The notes below the pieces were generated by a model that was not told the DNA's origin, did no database searches, and saw only the letters and a list, made by a program, of their open reading frames with translations. 64,000 nt of DNA. Source: Riemerella anatipestifer_F. Its GTDB lineage: Bacteria; Bacteroidota; Bacteroidia; Flavobacteriales; Weeksellaceae. Below are positions 1-7,332 of this stretch, piece by piece. Location of the stretch: the NCBI RefSeq assembly GCF_037861325.1, contig NZ_JAFELW010000004.1. One strand, 5' to 3'. The position numbers and the translations under genes were made by a program. Within the stretch, counting starts at the first letter, position 1; each line of letters begins with the position of its first letter.

Positions 1-1372
1 TAATTTCACCCTTATTATCGTAAGCATCACCTAAAATGCGCTTCAATTCTTCTGGTTTTTCAACTATAAATTTACCTATCATGCCTTTTACTTGACGTAA
101 TCCATCAGAACTAACTAAGTCTTTAACATCTGGTGTTAACAATATTTTTGTTAAATCCACAGCACCTAATGTGTATAATGGTACTTTTCCTGTCTCATTC
201 CAATACGCACTGATATGGGAATCAAAAGCAAAACTTCTAAATTTATCATTATCTCTTTCTAAATCAGCACCATCAGGTTTAGCTAATCTATCTTCAATCG
301 CTACTTGTAAGTTTTTACGAGCCTCTCGTAACCAAATCTTACCCGAACGTGACATAGTTTTGCTAGTTTCATTAGTGAACCTATTTATGTATTTATGACC
401 ATATTCCATATAATAATCAGGAGCTGTTTTACCTGGATTTTGCCTCCTAAAATCTCTAGCCCTCCAAGCATAATATCCTGTATGCCCTAATAGTTTTATA
501 TAAAAAGGCGTAGGTTCTTGTCCATCAGGATCTATCAACATTATAGGATTATTATTAGTATAGGCATACGGTTGCATTGTTTTCTCTACCAATGGGTCTA
601 CATTCAAGAATATAGACACTCTTGGGTCATAGTATCTTGCTCCATAATAATATAACCCTGTTTCAGAGTCTAATTCTTTACCGTTAAATAAGTATGGCAT
701 TCTTCTACTCACTTTATGCTCATCAAATAGCACCTCCCCAAATGCCATGTATTCGGTATGTTGATTGATGTTCCCGTCTTTGTCTGTAATGTAACTACTG
801 CTACCTAAGTGGTCAGGGTGATAATAGTATAAATTCTTTTCCTCTATCCCATTATCCACATAACCAAACCCACCTTTTACATTGTCAGGCTTTACAGGGT
901 CTCCATATTGCACCGGAGGTCCCGGAACATCACCCGGCTCGTTAAATTTAGGCGGTCTTGGCCAACCCTCTGGTGGCTCTTGGTCTTGGCTAATGTCTGA
1001 CCAATCTATACTTGGGTACTCTTGCCCCGTAAAGTCAGGTGTGCCGTATATACCGTGCTGGGTTGGTGGTCCCGGTGGTACATTTAAACCACGTACATAG
1101 TTATCTATTGCCTCCTGTATTTTCGCACTCTGTTTAATGTAGTCTATACCGCCAGCGGTTAGACCTGTTGGCTGATGAAAAGTACCTTCCCCTAACTTAG
1201 AAACAATATGGCTTGTGCCTTCAAAGTAATGCTTAGTAAACTTGCCTTTTTGCCATTTTGACAGTCTTTTTTTACTGCGTACCGTTCCGTCATCGCTCCG
1301 TCGTGTCTCCTTCGTAAGTCCGACGAAACCCCGAAACGCATTTCTCCTTTTTATGACAGTTTGATAGTACAT
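1..1372 (-). CDS. RHS repeat-associated core protein with variable C-terminal tip (3' end outside window)
   Basis: I translated this by hand: it is open from an ATG at 1372 to the left edge, so the 3' end is missing. After a short basic N-terminus it carries the RHS core signatures in order: HYFEGTSHIVSKLG, a proline-rich linker, YYYHPDHLGSSSYITD, RRMPYLFNGKELDSETGL, YYYGARYYDPRVSIF and NNNPIMLIDPDG. The last marks the usual boundary to the variable toxin tip. About 170 residues of tip are visible (YMEYGHKYINRF, LREARKNLQVAIEDRL) and I do not recognise the fold. RHS proteins normally have over 1000 residues with many YD repeats before the core. Those are absent here and a stop codon immediately precedes the ATG, so this is an orphan tip rather than a complete secreted toxin. 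Whether it is expressed is unknown. Confidence 0.75.
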   Translation of the reverse strand, partial: MYYQTVIKRRNAFRGFVGLTKETRRSDDGTVRSKKRLSKWQKGKFTKHYFEGTSHIVSKLGEGTFHQPTGLTAGGIDYIKQSAKIQEAIDNYVRGLNVPPGPPTQHGIYGTPDFTGQEYPSIDWSDISQDQEPPEGWPRPPKFNEPGDVPGPPVQYGDPVKPDNVKGGFGYVDNGIEEKNLYYYHPDHLGSSSYITDKDGNINQHTEYMAFGEVLFDEHKVSRRMPYLFNGKELDSETGLYYYGARYYDPRVSIFLNVDPLVEKTMQPYAYTNNNPIMLIDPDGQEPTPFYIKLLGHTGYYAWRARDFRRQNPGKTAPDYYMEYGHKYINRFTNETSKTMSRSGKIWLREARKNLQVAIEDRLAKPDGADLERDNDKFRSFAFDSHISAYWNETGKVPLYTLGAVDLTKILLTPDVKDLVSSDGLRQVKGMIGKFIVEKPEELKRILGDAYDNKGEI

Positions 1373-1391
1373 TTTTTAGTTTATTTTAGCA

Positions 1392-1565
1392 TCACCAACT
1401 CCGATACACTACCATAAACACTCTCGCTAACAAAATAATAATTCCTAAAAATAAAAGAGGAAACCAATATCTTCTATTTTCCAAATTACTAGACTTTCTA
1501 AGGTATATTCCAACAATAATTAACAATATTGGGACAACGAACTTCAATGCAATTTCAACATTCAT
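1392..1565 (-). CDS. Small two-helix membrane protein in the RHS locus
   Basis: A 57-residue reading frame (MNVEIALKFVVP... to ...VVYRSW). It has two hydrophobic stretches, FVVPILLIIVGIYL and FPLLFLGIIILLARVFMVV, separated by a short charged loop. It starts one base after the stop of the preceding minus-strand ORF and lies just upstream of the orphan RHS core. Its position between two RHS tips is where immunity genes normally sit, and membrane immunity proteins are common in polymorphic toxin loci. That role is inferred from position only. It could also be a fragment of a decayed gene. Confidence 0.45.
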   Translation of the reverse strand: MNVEIALKFVVPILLIIVGIYLRKSSNLENRRYWFPLLFLGIIILLARVFMVVYRSW

Positions 1566-1566
1566 A

Positions 1567-1686
1567 TTATTTTCTTTTAATTTTTTTTTTTAAACAATAT
1601 AGTGCAAATAAAATAAAAAAACTAATTACTATATAAGCTCTTAATAACTCTCCTTCGTCTGTAGGGTCATAATCTTTACCCTTCAT
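1567..1686 (-). CDS. Very small single-pass membrane ORF in the RHS locus
   Basis: A 39-residue frame beginning MKGKDYDPTDEGELL, followed by a hydrophobic helix (AYIVISFFILFALYCL) and a lysine-rich tail. Its start overlaps the end of the upstream small ORF by 11 bases, and its stop is followed after one base by the ATG of the downstream one. Such overlaps suggest translational coupling if the ORFs are real. There is no recognised family. The poly-A run at its 3' end is a frameshift-prone site, so it may also be a piece of a broken gene. Confidence 0.35.
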   Translation of the reverse strand: MKGKDYDPTDEGELLRAYIVISFFILFALYCLKKKIKRK

Positions 1687-1771
1687 ATATTCTTTTTTTT
1701 CGCTTAATGTATAAAAACATATAAAGAGAAGTTATTAAAAACATCAATATATATACTGTATCTCTATCCAT
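1676..1771 (-). CDS. Very small membrane ORF overlapping the end of the RHS tip
   Basis: A 31-residue frame (MDRDTVYILMFLITSLYMFL, then a lysine/arginine-rich tail). Its ATG overlaps the stop codon of the RHS tip fragment that ends at 1764, an arrangement typical of a toxin-tip/immunity pair. It has one hydrophobic helix and a basic C-terminus. Function is unknown and the ORF is short enough that it could be chance. Confidence 0.3.
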   Translation of the reverse strand: MDRDTVYILMFLITSLYMFLYIKRKKRIYEG

Positions 1772-2681
1772 CATAATTCACTATTTTGTATAGCTCTTGT
1801 TCCTGTTTCTTTAATAATCTTCTTATTAACTTTTTGCATTTCATCCAATGTTTGTTTTGTTGAATTTTAATACTAGGAGTTGGACCTGGTAAAACTGCAT
1901 CAACTGTTTCTGAAACCATAGCACTAATTATTTCATTTCTCACAGTATTATATGTTGCTTTATTAGAATAATCATTCGTTATTACCTCAACACCTACTTC
2001 TATAAGAGAGCCCATAGTTGACATTCCTGCTCCAAGTGAAGACATTGTAAGTCCTGGTGTTGCTCCTACTCCACTTACTCTCCTGCAGCCGCCATAATCA
2101 AACCTCCTACAACTATCTTATCTCCTGTTTCCTGCATTACTCTGGCATTTCTAACTATTTTTTTTATTATTTTTAACCCAAGTCTGTGTATTCTTAGCTA
2201 TCTGTGCTGTCTCTTGTTTTACTCTATTATAAGCCTTACTAACTTTATTCTCAACATTATTTAATTTTTGTTTTACATAATTTACTCTACTATCTAATTG
2301 TTGCTTTATATATCCCCTTACATCAAATTGTACCTGCTTTCCATTAGAATCTATAAACACCACTGGATTTTGATAAGTGTATGAATAAGTCGCAAAGTTC
2401 ATTGGGTTAAATACTCCCCCATTATGCTGACCATCTATATAGTGCTCCGTTTCCATTATTGGATTATAGCCACTCAATGGGTCTGTACCGAGCCACAAAC
2501 TTACTCTTGGGCGTAGTACCTCGCCCCGTAGTAGTATAGTCCCGTCTCGCTATCCACTCCTTTCCATTAAACAAATACGGCATTCTTCTACTCACTTTAT
2601 GCTCGTCAAACAATACCTCGCCAAAGGTGATATACTCTGTGAGCTGACTAATGTTGACTTCTTTGTCTAAACCAATATTTT
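1764..2681 (-). pseudogene. Frameshifted RHS core/tip fragment
   Basis: The minus strand reads an RHS core in pieces: DKEVNISQLTEYITFGE, then RRMPYLFNGKE, a shift, DSETGLYYYGARYYA, a shift, PRVSLWLGTDPLSGYNP, then a tip ending near 2151, a shift, NARVMQETGDKIVVGG, a shift, and VSGVGATPGLTMSSLGAG to the stop at 1764. At least four single-base losses are needed to restore one frame. They fall near 2555, 2510, 2160 (an A8 run on the minus strand) and 2083. The N-terminal repeats are missing, with a stop just beyond 2690. The core segment closely resembles the one at 640-740. This is a decayed or displaced RHS tip. Because every lesion is in a short homopolymer, sequencing error is a less likely alternative. 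Confidence 0.75.
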
Positions 2682-2850
2682 AAAGAACCTCTATGCTGGA
2701 TAAAAATATCTCTCAATATTTTAAATCATCATCACTAACTTTGGTACACGACCCAATATATTCATCTCTAAAATTTATCACTTTTTAACATATACAGGAC
2801 AATTATTAAGACTAAAGCTCGTTAAATTTGCAATCTTAATTTTTACTTTA

Positions 2851-3681
2851 ATGAAAAACATCAATAATAAATATATACTAGGAGGGCTTTTTTTGATAAT
2901 ACTACTACAATCTCTTTTTATAATTAAGCTCTATTCTGAAAAGGACGACAAACAATACGAAGTCAATCTCGTTAAAATCAACACCCAAAAAGACAGCGTA
3001 GATTACTCCAAAATAAAACAAGATTTAGGACTTATACACAATACGGTAAAAGATTTGCATCGTTTCTTAGCTTCTAAGCAGGTAGTTAATTCCAACATAG
3101 AAAACCTAGCTCAAGACAGTCTTAACAATAGTGTCTATCTCGCCAAAACAGCCAACAGATACAGCCAATACTTGGTAGATTTACAAGAAAAACTTCAGAC
3201 TGTACCGCTGGGCATTCCTACGGAAGGCTATATATCATCTCATTTTGGGAAGAGAAAAAATCCTATTCCTCCTAAAACTGCTTTAGCTTCTCTAAAATCT
3301 TCTACCAAGACAAATACAGACTCTGCTGCCACTACCAAAATAAACTCCACTCCAAAAGAACCAGAACAAATGCAATTTCATAAAGGGATAGACATTGCAG
3401 TAAGCATTGGCAAAGACATCAAAAGTTCCGCTGCAGGAACTATCCTTTTTGCAGGAGAGAAAAGTGGCTACGGCAAATGCGTGATTATCTCTCACGGCAA
3501 CGGACTAGCCACTCTCTACGGGCACCTCTCTCAAATTCTAGTAAAAGCTAGCGATAAGATAAAAGCAGGGGAGACTATTGCCAAATCAGGAAATACAGGA
3601 CGCTCCACTGGACCGCACTTGCATTACGAAGTCCACAAGAATGGTACTCCCATTAACCCAAAATTATTTTTAACCCTTTAG
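2851..3681 (+). CDS. M23 family metallopeptidase (LytM-type murein endopeptidase)
   Basis: A 276-residue protein with an N-terminal membrane anchor (about residues 8-27), a charged helical region (30-115) and a C-terminal peptidase M23 domain. The zinc-site motifs are visible: FHKGID (His177, Asp181) and GPHLHYE (His256, His258), plus HGNGLATLYGHL. M23 enzymes cut peptidoglycan cross-bridges in the periplasm. A 35-residue Ser/Thr/Lys/Pro-rich insert (about 140-175) splits the start of the domain between HFGKRKNP and the first zinc motif. A TAnnTTTG-type box lies at 2823-2830, about 20 bases before the ATG. It converges with the next gene, the two stops being five bases apart. The exact substrate or divisome partner is not shown by the sequence. 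Confidence 0.9.
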   Translation: MKNINNKYILGGLFLIILLQSLFIIKLYSEKDDKQYEVNLVKINTQKDSVDYSKIKQDLGLIHNTVKDLHRFLASKQVVNSNIENLAQDSLNNSVYLAKTANRYSQYLVDLQEKLQTVPLGIPTEGYISSHFGKRKNPIPPKTALASLKSSTKTNTDSAATTKINSTPKEPEQMQFHKGIDIAVSIGKDIKSSAAGTILFAGEKSGYGKCVIISHGNGLATLYGHLSQILVKASDKIKAGETIAKSGNTGRSTGPHLHYEVHKNGTPINPKLFLTL

Positions 3682-3685
3682 AGGC

Positions 3686-4363
3686 TTATTGATAGTGTCT
3701 GAAAATACCGAAATCTGTAGGCGTCCATAACGCTGCTTTTTGCCCCGCCGCCTTTAGAGCATTATTTGCCCAAGTGTTGCAGGTGTGCATAAAACTATAG
3801 CTTCCTTTAGCTTCGTAGAAAGCATCGTTAGAGCCATACACCGCATCGGTTTTTATGAGTATCGTCTTGCCACTTTCATCGGTATCGAAACTTTCCTTTA
3901 CAAAACGAACAAGGTTAGCGTACTGTGTTTCTGTAAGCATTATTTTTTTGCAGTCTTCACCTTCTTTCATTTTAGCGTAGTAAGTACAGTGCATTGCCGA
4001 TTCGCCTAGCCAAAACGCAGCATTAAACGCCGTAGAAAACTTTAAGTCTGCCCATTCTGGCGTATCTAGGTAGAAGCCTTTATCTCCCCAGCCTACTGCT
4101 AGATAGGGTAAGTTTTCGTTTTGCGAACGCGTATTTTTGTAAGGCACCACCTCGCTCCAATTGATGAGTGATGTCTGGGTAGGCATCACCAAATCGGTAT
4201 GGACGCCATTGGTATAGATGTAAGTAGGAATGGTCTTCACCTCACTCACCTGCTCATCCGAAACAGGTATCAGCGGCAATAGCAGCGCTAGCAATACATA
4301 CACCACCACAAAGCCTACCACAACACCCAGTATCTTTAGTAGGAAGAACAATAGCTTTTTCAT
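3686..4363 (-). CDS. TIGR02117 / DUF2459 family membrane-anchored protein
   Basis: A 225-residue protein with one strong N-terminal transmembrane segment (about residues 5-33), followed by a soluble extracytoplasmic domain. It contains IYTNGVHTDLVMP, VGWGDKGFYLDTPEW and HTCNTWANNALKAAG, which match the TIGR02117/DUF2459 family. The Cys-Asn-Thr-Trp and early His-Thr-Asp positions are the conserved polar residues and suggest an enzymatic pocket, but the family has no established reaction. The gene is monocistronic by spacing. Confidence 0.8.
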   Translation of the reverse strand: MKKLLFFLLKILGVVVGFVVVYVLLALLLPLIPVSDEQVSEVKTIPTYIYTNGVHTDLVMPTQTSLINWSEVVPYKNTRSQNENLPYLAVGWGDKGFYLDTPEWADLKFSTAFNAAFWLGESAMHCTYYAKMKEGEDCKKIMLTETQYANLVRFVKESFDTDESGKTILIKTDAVYGSNDAFYEAKGSYSFMHTCNTWANNALKAAGQKAALWTPTDFGIFRHYQ

Positions 4364-4575
4364 TTTTCATCAGAATTATATACCACGAAGATAGCTTTTT
4401 ATTTTATTCACAGAAACCTCTCTCCCCAAAAACCTGCACATTTCCAAAAAAAATTTACAGGGCGTCCCCCTCGCTCCAATCATTCCACCGAAACCTACTT
4501 TCCACACCTCCATACCCTACCGTTACCACAATGCCCAAAGCCCAACAAAACTCGCCACCCCGAAGCCTATTTCAT

Positions 4576-4682
4576 TCCATCGAGGAGTAATTTTTTTTCC
4601 ATCAGCCTCGCGTAAAATTTCCGTCGGTCTCGCGTAAAATTTCCTGCCCGATGGAATTTTCACGCAAGACCGATGCTGCTCT
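4576..4682. repeat. Palindromic repeat element with tandem 22-bp units
   Basis: The motif CTCGCGTAAAATTTCC occurs twice in direct orientation (near 4607 and 4629, period about 22) and once inverted (GGAATTTTCACGCAAGACCG near 4653). Together they form a long imperfect palindrome from about 4624 to 4671 with arms CGGTCT...AGACCG. The low-complexity 61-codon frame on the minus strand over it is only the translation of these repeats. It sits downstream of the 81-residue gene and beyond the 3' end of no other gene in its direction. It looks like a dispersed intergenic element. Confidence 0.65.
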
Positions 4683-4697
4683 AACAACCAACTGACC

Positions 4698-4943
4698 TTA
4701 CGCCTCATCTATCAGCAAACCTATTCTTTTACAATACTGTATTAAATCCTCAACCTCGTTTCCTATCATATTTTTTATAACGGGGGTTTTCACCATTCTA
4801 CTTAATTCGTATCCCACAGATAACAATAGCTCTGTAACAGTAAAAGCAGCCTGCCTTAAATCCTGAATCCGCTCCGCTTCAACATTCCTATTGTTGGCAG
4901 ACAAAATTTCTACGATACGGTCAATTTTCTTCAAATAATCCAT
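4698..4943 (-). CDS. Small hypothetical protein downstream of queG
   Basis: An 81-residue mostly helical protein (MDYLKKIDRIVEILS, RQAAFTVTELLLSVGYELSR, EVEDLIQYCKRIGLL) with no signal peptide or metal motif. I do not recognise the family. It starts 26 bases after the queG stop in the same direction, so it is probably co-transcribed. The amphipathic heptad-like pattern and balanced charge are typical of a real small cytosolic protein. Function unknown. Confidence 0.6.
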   Translation of the reverse strand: MDYLKKIDRIVEILSANNRNVEAERIQDLRQAAFTVTELLLSVGYELSRMVKTPVIKNMIGNEVEDLIQYCKRIGLLIDEA

Positions 4944-4969
4944 AACAAAACCATCTCGGTGGCTAGTCT

Positions 4970-5908
4970 TTAGTCTGATAGCTCTTGATCTAAAAAAGAG
5001 ATATTCCGTTGTAGTCCTGCAAACTTAGTCCTTTTAACAGGCGATTTTCTAAATATTTCGGAAAACAAATCTTGAGTAAGCTCTCTCCATTCCCTTTTAG
5101 TAAAGTTTTTAAGGGCAGGATTTGGGTTAAACAAAGGCTGGTTGTGAGGTTTAGAAAAGCGGTTCCAAGGGCAAACCTCTTGGCAAATATCACACCCAAA
5201 CATCCAGTCTTGCATATTAGACCTAAACGCTGTAGGAATTTCCTCCTTGAGTTCTATGGTAGCATACGAAATGCAACGGCTGCCATCTATAATTTTTTCA
5301 TTAACAATAGCCTTGGTAGGACAGGCATCTATACAACGCGTGCAGCGTCCGCAATGGTCAGTTGTAGGAGCGTCTGGCTCTAGCTCCAAATCGCAAATAA
5401 TTTCGGCTAGAAAGAAAAAAGACCCGCTTTTTTTAGAAATTAGGTTAGCATTCTTCCCCACCCAGCCAATTCCAGATTTTTTTGCCCATGCCCGTTCCAA
5501 CACAGGTGCAGAATCCACAAACACTCTAAAGCCAAAAGCCCCTATCTCCTCCTGAAGTTCTGCAACCATATCCCTCAAAATATCTTTAATGACCTCGTGG
5601 TAATCTCTACCATACGCATACTTTGATATTTTAAAGTTATCTATGGTGGGTAATTCCTCTTGCGGAAAGTAATTATACGACAACGAAATAACGGAGCGAG
5701 AGCCTTCCACCAGTAGCCTTGGGTCTAAACGCTTGTCAAAATGGTTTTCCATATAGGACATTTTGCCATGATAGTCCTTTTTTAGCCACTCCTCTAGCCT
5801 AGGGGCTTCCTCCTCCAAAAATGTAGCCTGCGAAATACCACAAGACTGAAAGCCAAAAGCTTTGGCTTTATTTTTTATCAGTTGGGTATGGTAGGCTATT
5901 TTGTTCAC
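4970..5908 (-). CDS. queG: Epoxyqueuosine reductase QueG
   Basis: QueG carries out the last step of queuosine synthesis, reducing epoxyqueuosine in the wobble position of tRNAs with a cobalamin and two [4Fe-4S] clusters. The 312-residue length is normal. Visible landmarks are VDSAPVLERAWAKKSGIGW with the conserved Asp132, the ferredoxin motif CGRCTRCIDACP (Cys186/189/192/196) and the second cluster motif CDICQEVCPWN (Cys239/242/246), with Cys212 in RCISY. A TAnnTTTG box (TACTTTTG) lies on the minus strand at 5914-5921, just before the ATG. It is divergent from the rhodanese gene and probably leads a two-gene unit with the 81-residue protein. Confidence 0.95.
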   Translation of the reverse strand: MNKIAYHTQLIKNKAKAFGFQSCGISQATFLEEEAPRLEEWLKKDYHGKMSYMENHFDKRLDPRLLVEGSRSVISLSYNYFPQEELPTIDNFKISKYAYGRDYHEVIKDILRDMVAELQEEIGAFGFRVFVDSAPVLERAWAKKSGIGWVGKNANLISKKSGSFFFLAEIICDLELEPDAPTTDHCGRCTRCIDACPTKAIVNEKIIDGSRCISYATIELKEEIPTAFRSNMQDWMFGCDICQEVCPWNRFSKPHNQPLFNPNPALKNFTKREWRELTQDLFSEIFRKSPVKRTKFAGLQRNISFLDQELSD

Positions 5909-5939
5909 AGGTGCAAAAGTATAAATTTAATGCCTAAAA

Positions 5940-5971
5940 TTTGGGTATTGTGCTAATCTCTTCTATCTTTA
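5940..5971 (+). promoter_or_regulatory. Bacteroidetes-type promoter of the rhodanese gene
   Basis: TTTG at 5940-5943 and TATCTTTA at 5964-5971 are separated by 20 bases, close to the TTTG / TAnnTTTG consensus of the Bacteroidetes housekeeping sigma factor (last base differs). The predicted start of transcription is about 25-30 bases before the ATG at 6002. Confidence 0.55.
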
Positions 5972-6001
5972 CGCCTCGAAACCTTATAACTTAACCGTAT
6001 T

Positions 6002-6286
6002 ATGATTGAAGAAGTATTAAAATCAGGAAATTACCACCTTATAGATGTAAGAGAACCTATGGAACTAGAAATGGACGGAAACATAGAAGCTGCTAAAAAC
6101 ATTCCACTAGGAGAATTAGAAGACCGAAAAGAGGAAGTTACCAGCCTAGACGGCAATGTAATCTTGTTTTGTAGAAGCGGCAACAGAAGTGGCAGAGCCG
6201 TAGAATATTTTAAATCCCTTGGGCTTACTAATGTCCACAACGGTGGTGGCTACGCTGACTTAAAGGAAGTTTTGGATAACCTCTAA
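6002..6286 (+). CDS. Single-domain rhodanese-like sulfurtransferase
   Basis: A 94-residue single rhodanese domain. It has the entry motif LIDVREPMELEMDG and the active-site loop FCRSGNRSGRAVEYF with the catalytic Cys57, followed by the NGGGYADL helix. Rhodaneses carry a persulfide on this Cys and pass sulfur to acceptors. The partner is not evident here. There is no signal peptide, so it is cytosolic. It has its own promoter and a strong terminator directly downstream, so it is a single-gene unit. Confidence 0.9.
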   Translation: MIEEVLKSGNYHLIDVREPMELEMDGNIEAAKNIPLGELEDRKEEVTSLDGNVILFCRSGNRSGRAVEYFKSLGLTNVHNGGGYADLKEVLDNL

Positions 6287-6303
6287 ACCTTTACTAACTC
6301 ATA

Positions 6304-6336
6304 ACAAAGGTGGCAATAAGCCACCTTTGTTTATTT
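6304..6336 (+). terminator. Intrinsic terminator of the rhodanese gene
   Basis: An 11-bp perfect stem (ACAAAGGTGGC / GCCACCTTTGT) with a five-base loop, followed by TTATTT. Confidence 0.8.
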
Positions 6337-6430
6337 AAGAACTTTCTCAAAGGCTTTCCTAGGGCTACCTCTAAAATAAACCTCCCCACAATACTGATAA
6401 CCTAAATACTGTAAAATGTGGAGCTTTGGT
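6331..6430 (-). pseudogene. Duplicated 3' fragment of the GNAT acetyltransferase gene
   Basis: About 99 bases on the minus strand read LHILQYLGYQYCGEV, then YFRGSPRKAFEKVLK and a stop, nearly the same as the end of the intact GNAT gene at 7333-7430. I count about nine differences by eye over the aligned stretch. There is no start codon and nothing upstream belongs to the gene. The GLPGLI-family gene lies exactly between the two copies. Confidence 0.85.
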
Positions 6431-6436
6431 TCTCAA

Positions 6437-7222
6437 TCATCTCTCTATAAAATTATTATATATTCTAACCTTCGCTTGATAGTTTTCCTCAAGTCTTTTT
6501 TTACTTTCTTGGTCTGCAAAGTCATAGAGAACTTGTGCAGGTCTTGCATGCATCGCATTTTTAAATACCTTCAAATACTCAGAGTAAGTTTTAACTGTCT
6601 TTTCGTTAGCATTCTCTATTATACACTCTTTTACATTCATCCTATCCGATTTTTTTATAGAAATCAATTCAAAACGTACATCTCCCGTATCATCTTCTGC
6701 TTCTAAGACTAAACCAGGTAAGCCAAAAAATTTAAACGGTCCCGCAGGAATAGGTATTTCTGTAGTGTACCAAACGGTATAATTTCTTCCTGAAAGTTTA
6801 CCCATAGCTTTTTTAGCAGTATATTCTCCTATTTTTTTTGTTTGTGTATCTAACGTCCATTTGGTATCTACTTTCCATTCAAATTTGAAACCTTCATCAT
6901 TTATTCGAGTATGTTGTGTTATAATGTTATTTTTTAAATCTCCTGTAATATATTCACTTTGAAATCCTTTTTTTCTAGGAACAGAAAGCACCCCAAAATC
7001 CATATTAGCTCTAAGTTTCAATCTTAAAGAATCTGACTGAATCCTTGCCTCTGAAACATATAATGTCTCATTACCATCAATAAATAACCTAACATCATAG
7101 GGAACTACAGCTTCTTGCGTTGTAAGAGAATCTATACGGTGAAACACACAATAGTCCACTCTAAGCTGAGATATTAAAACTTGAAAACAGAATAAAGAAA
7201 ACAATATATAGACTCTTACCAT
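6437..7222 (-). CDS. GLPGLI family protein
   Basis: The protein contains the family's name-giving motif as FGLPGLVLEAEDDTG in its central part, preceded by YTVWYTTEIPIPAGPFKF, which identifies the Bacteroidetes GLPGLI family (TIGR01200). I prefer the ATG at 7222, which gives an N-terminal signal-like segment (MVRVYILFSLFCFQVLISQ). An in-frame ATG at 7273 would add 17 residues. Members are secreted or periplasmic and their function is unknown. The gene lies between an intact GNAT gene and a duplicated GNAT tail, so it probably arrived by a local insertion or duplication event. Confidence 0.8.
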   Translation of the reverse strand: MVRVYILFSLFCFQVLISQLRVDYCVFHRIDSLTTQEAVVPYDVRLFIDGNETLYVSEARIQSDSLRLKLRANMDFGVLSVPRKKGFQSEYITGDLKNNIITQHTRINDEGFKFEWKVDTKWTLDTQTKKIGEYTAKKAMGKLSGRNYTVWYTTEIPIPAGPFKFFGLPGLVLEAEDDTGDVRFELISIKKSDRMNVKECIIENANEKTVKTYSEYLKVFKNAMHARPAQVLYDFADQESKKRLEENYQAKVRIYNNFIER

Positions 7223-7332
7223 TAAATCACTATATAGATATATAATATTTTTGCAATTGCTAATGTATAACATTTAGGATAATCATTTTCTTTTAGATTC
7301 CTCAATAAATAGGTTAATCAGCAAAAGCCTTT

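Noticed and set aside
4523..4708. 61-codon frame over the palindromic repeat
   Set aside because: It is a translation of tandem and inverted DNA repeats, with a repetitive product and no sign of a start region.
5072..5555. Two 102-103 codon plus-strand frames inside queG
   Set aside because: Antisense to the iron-sulfur and catalytic parts of a strongly conserved enzyme.
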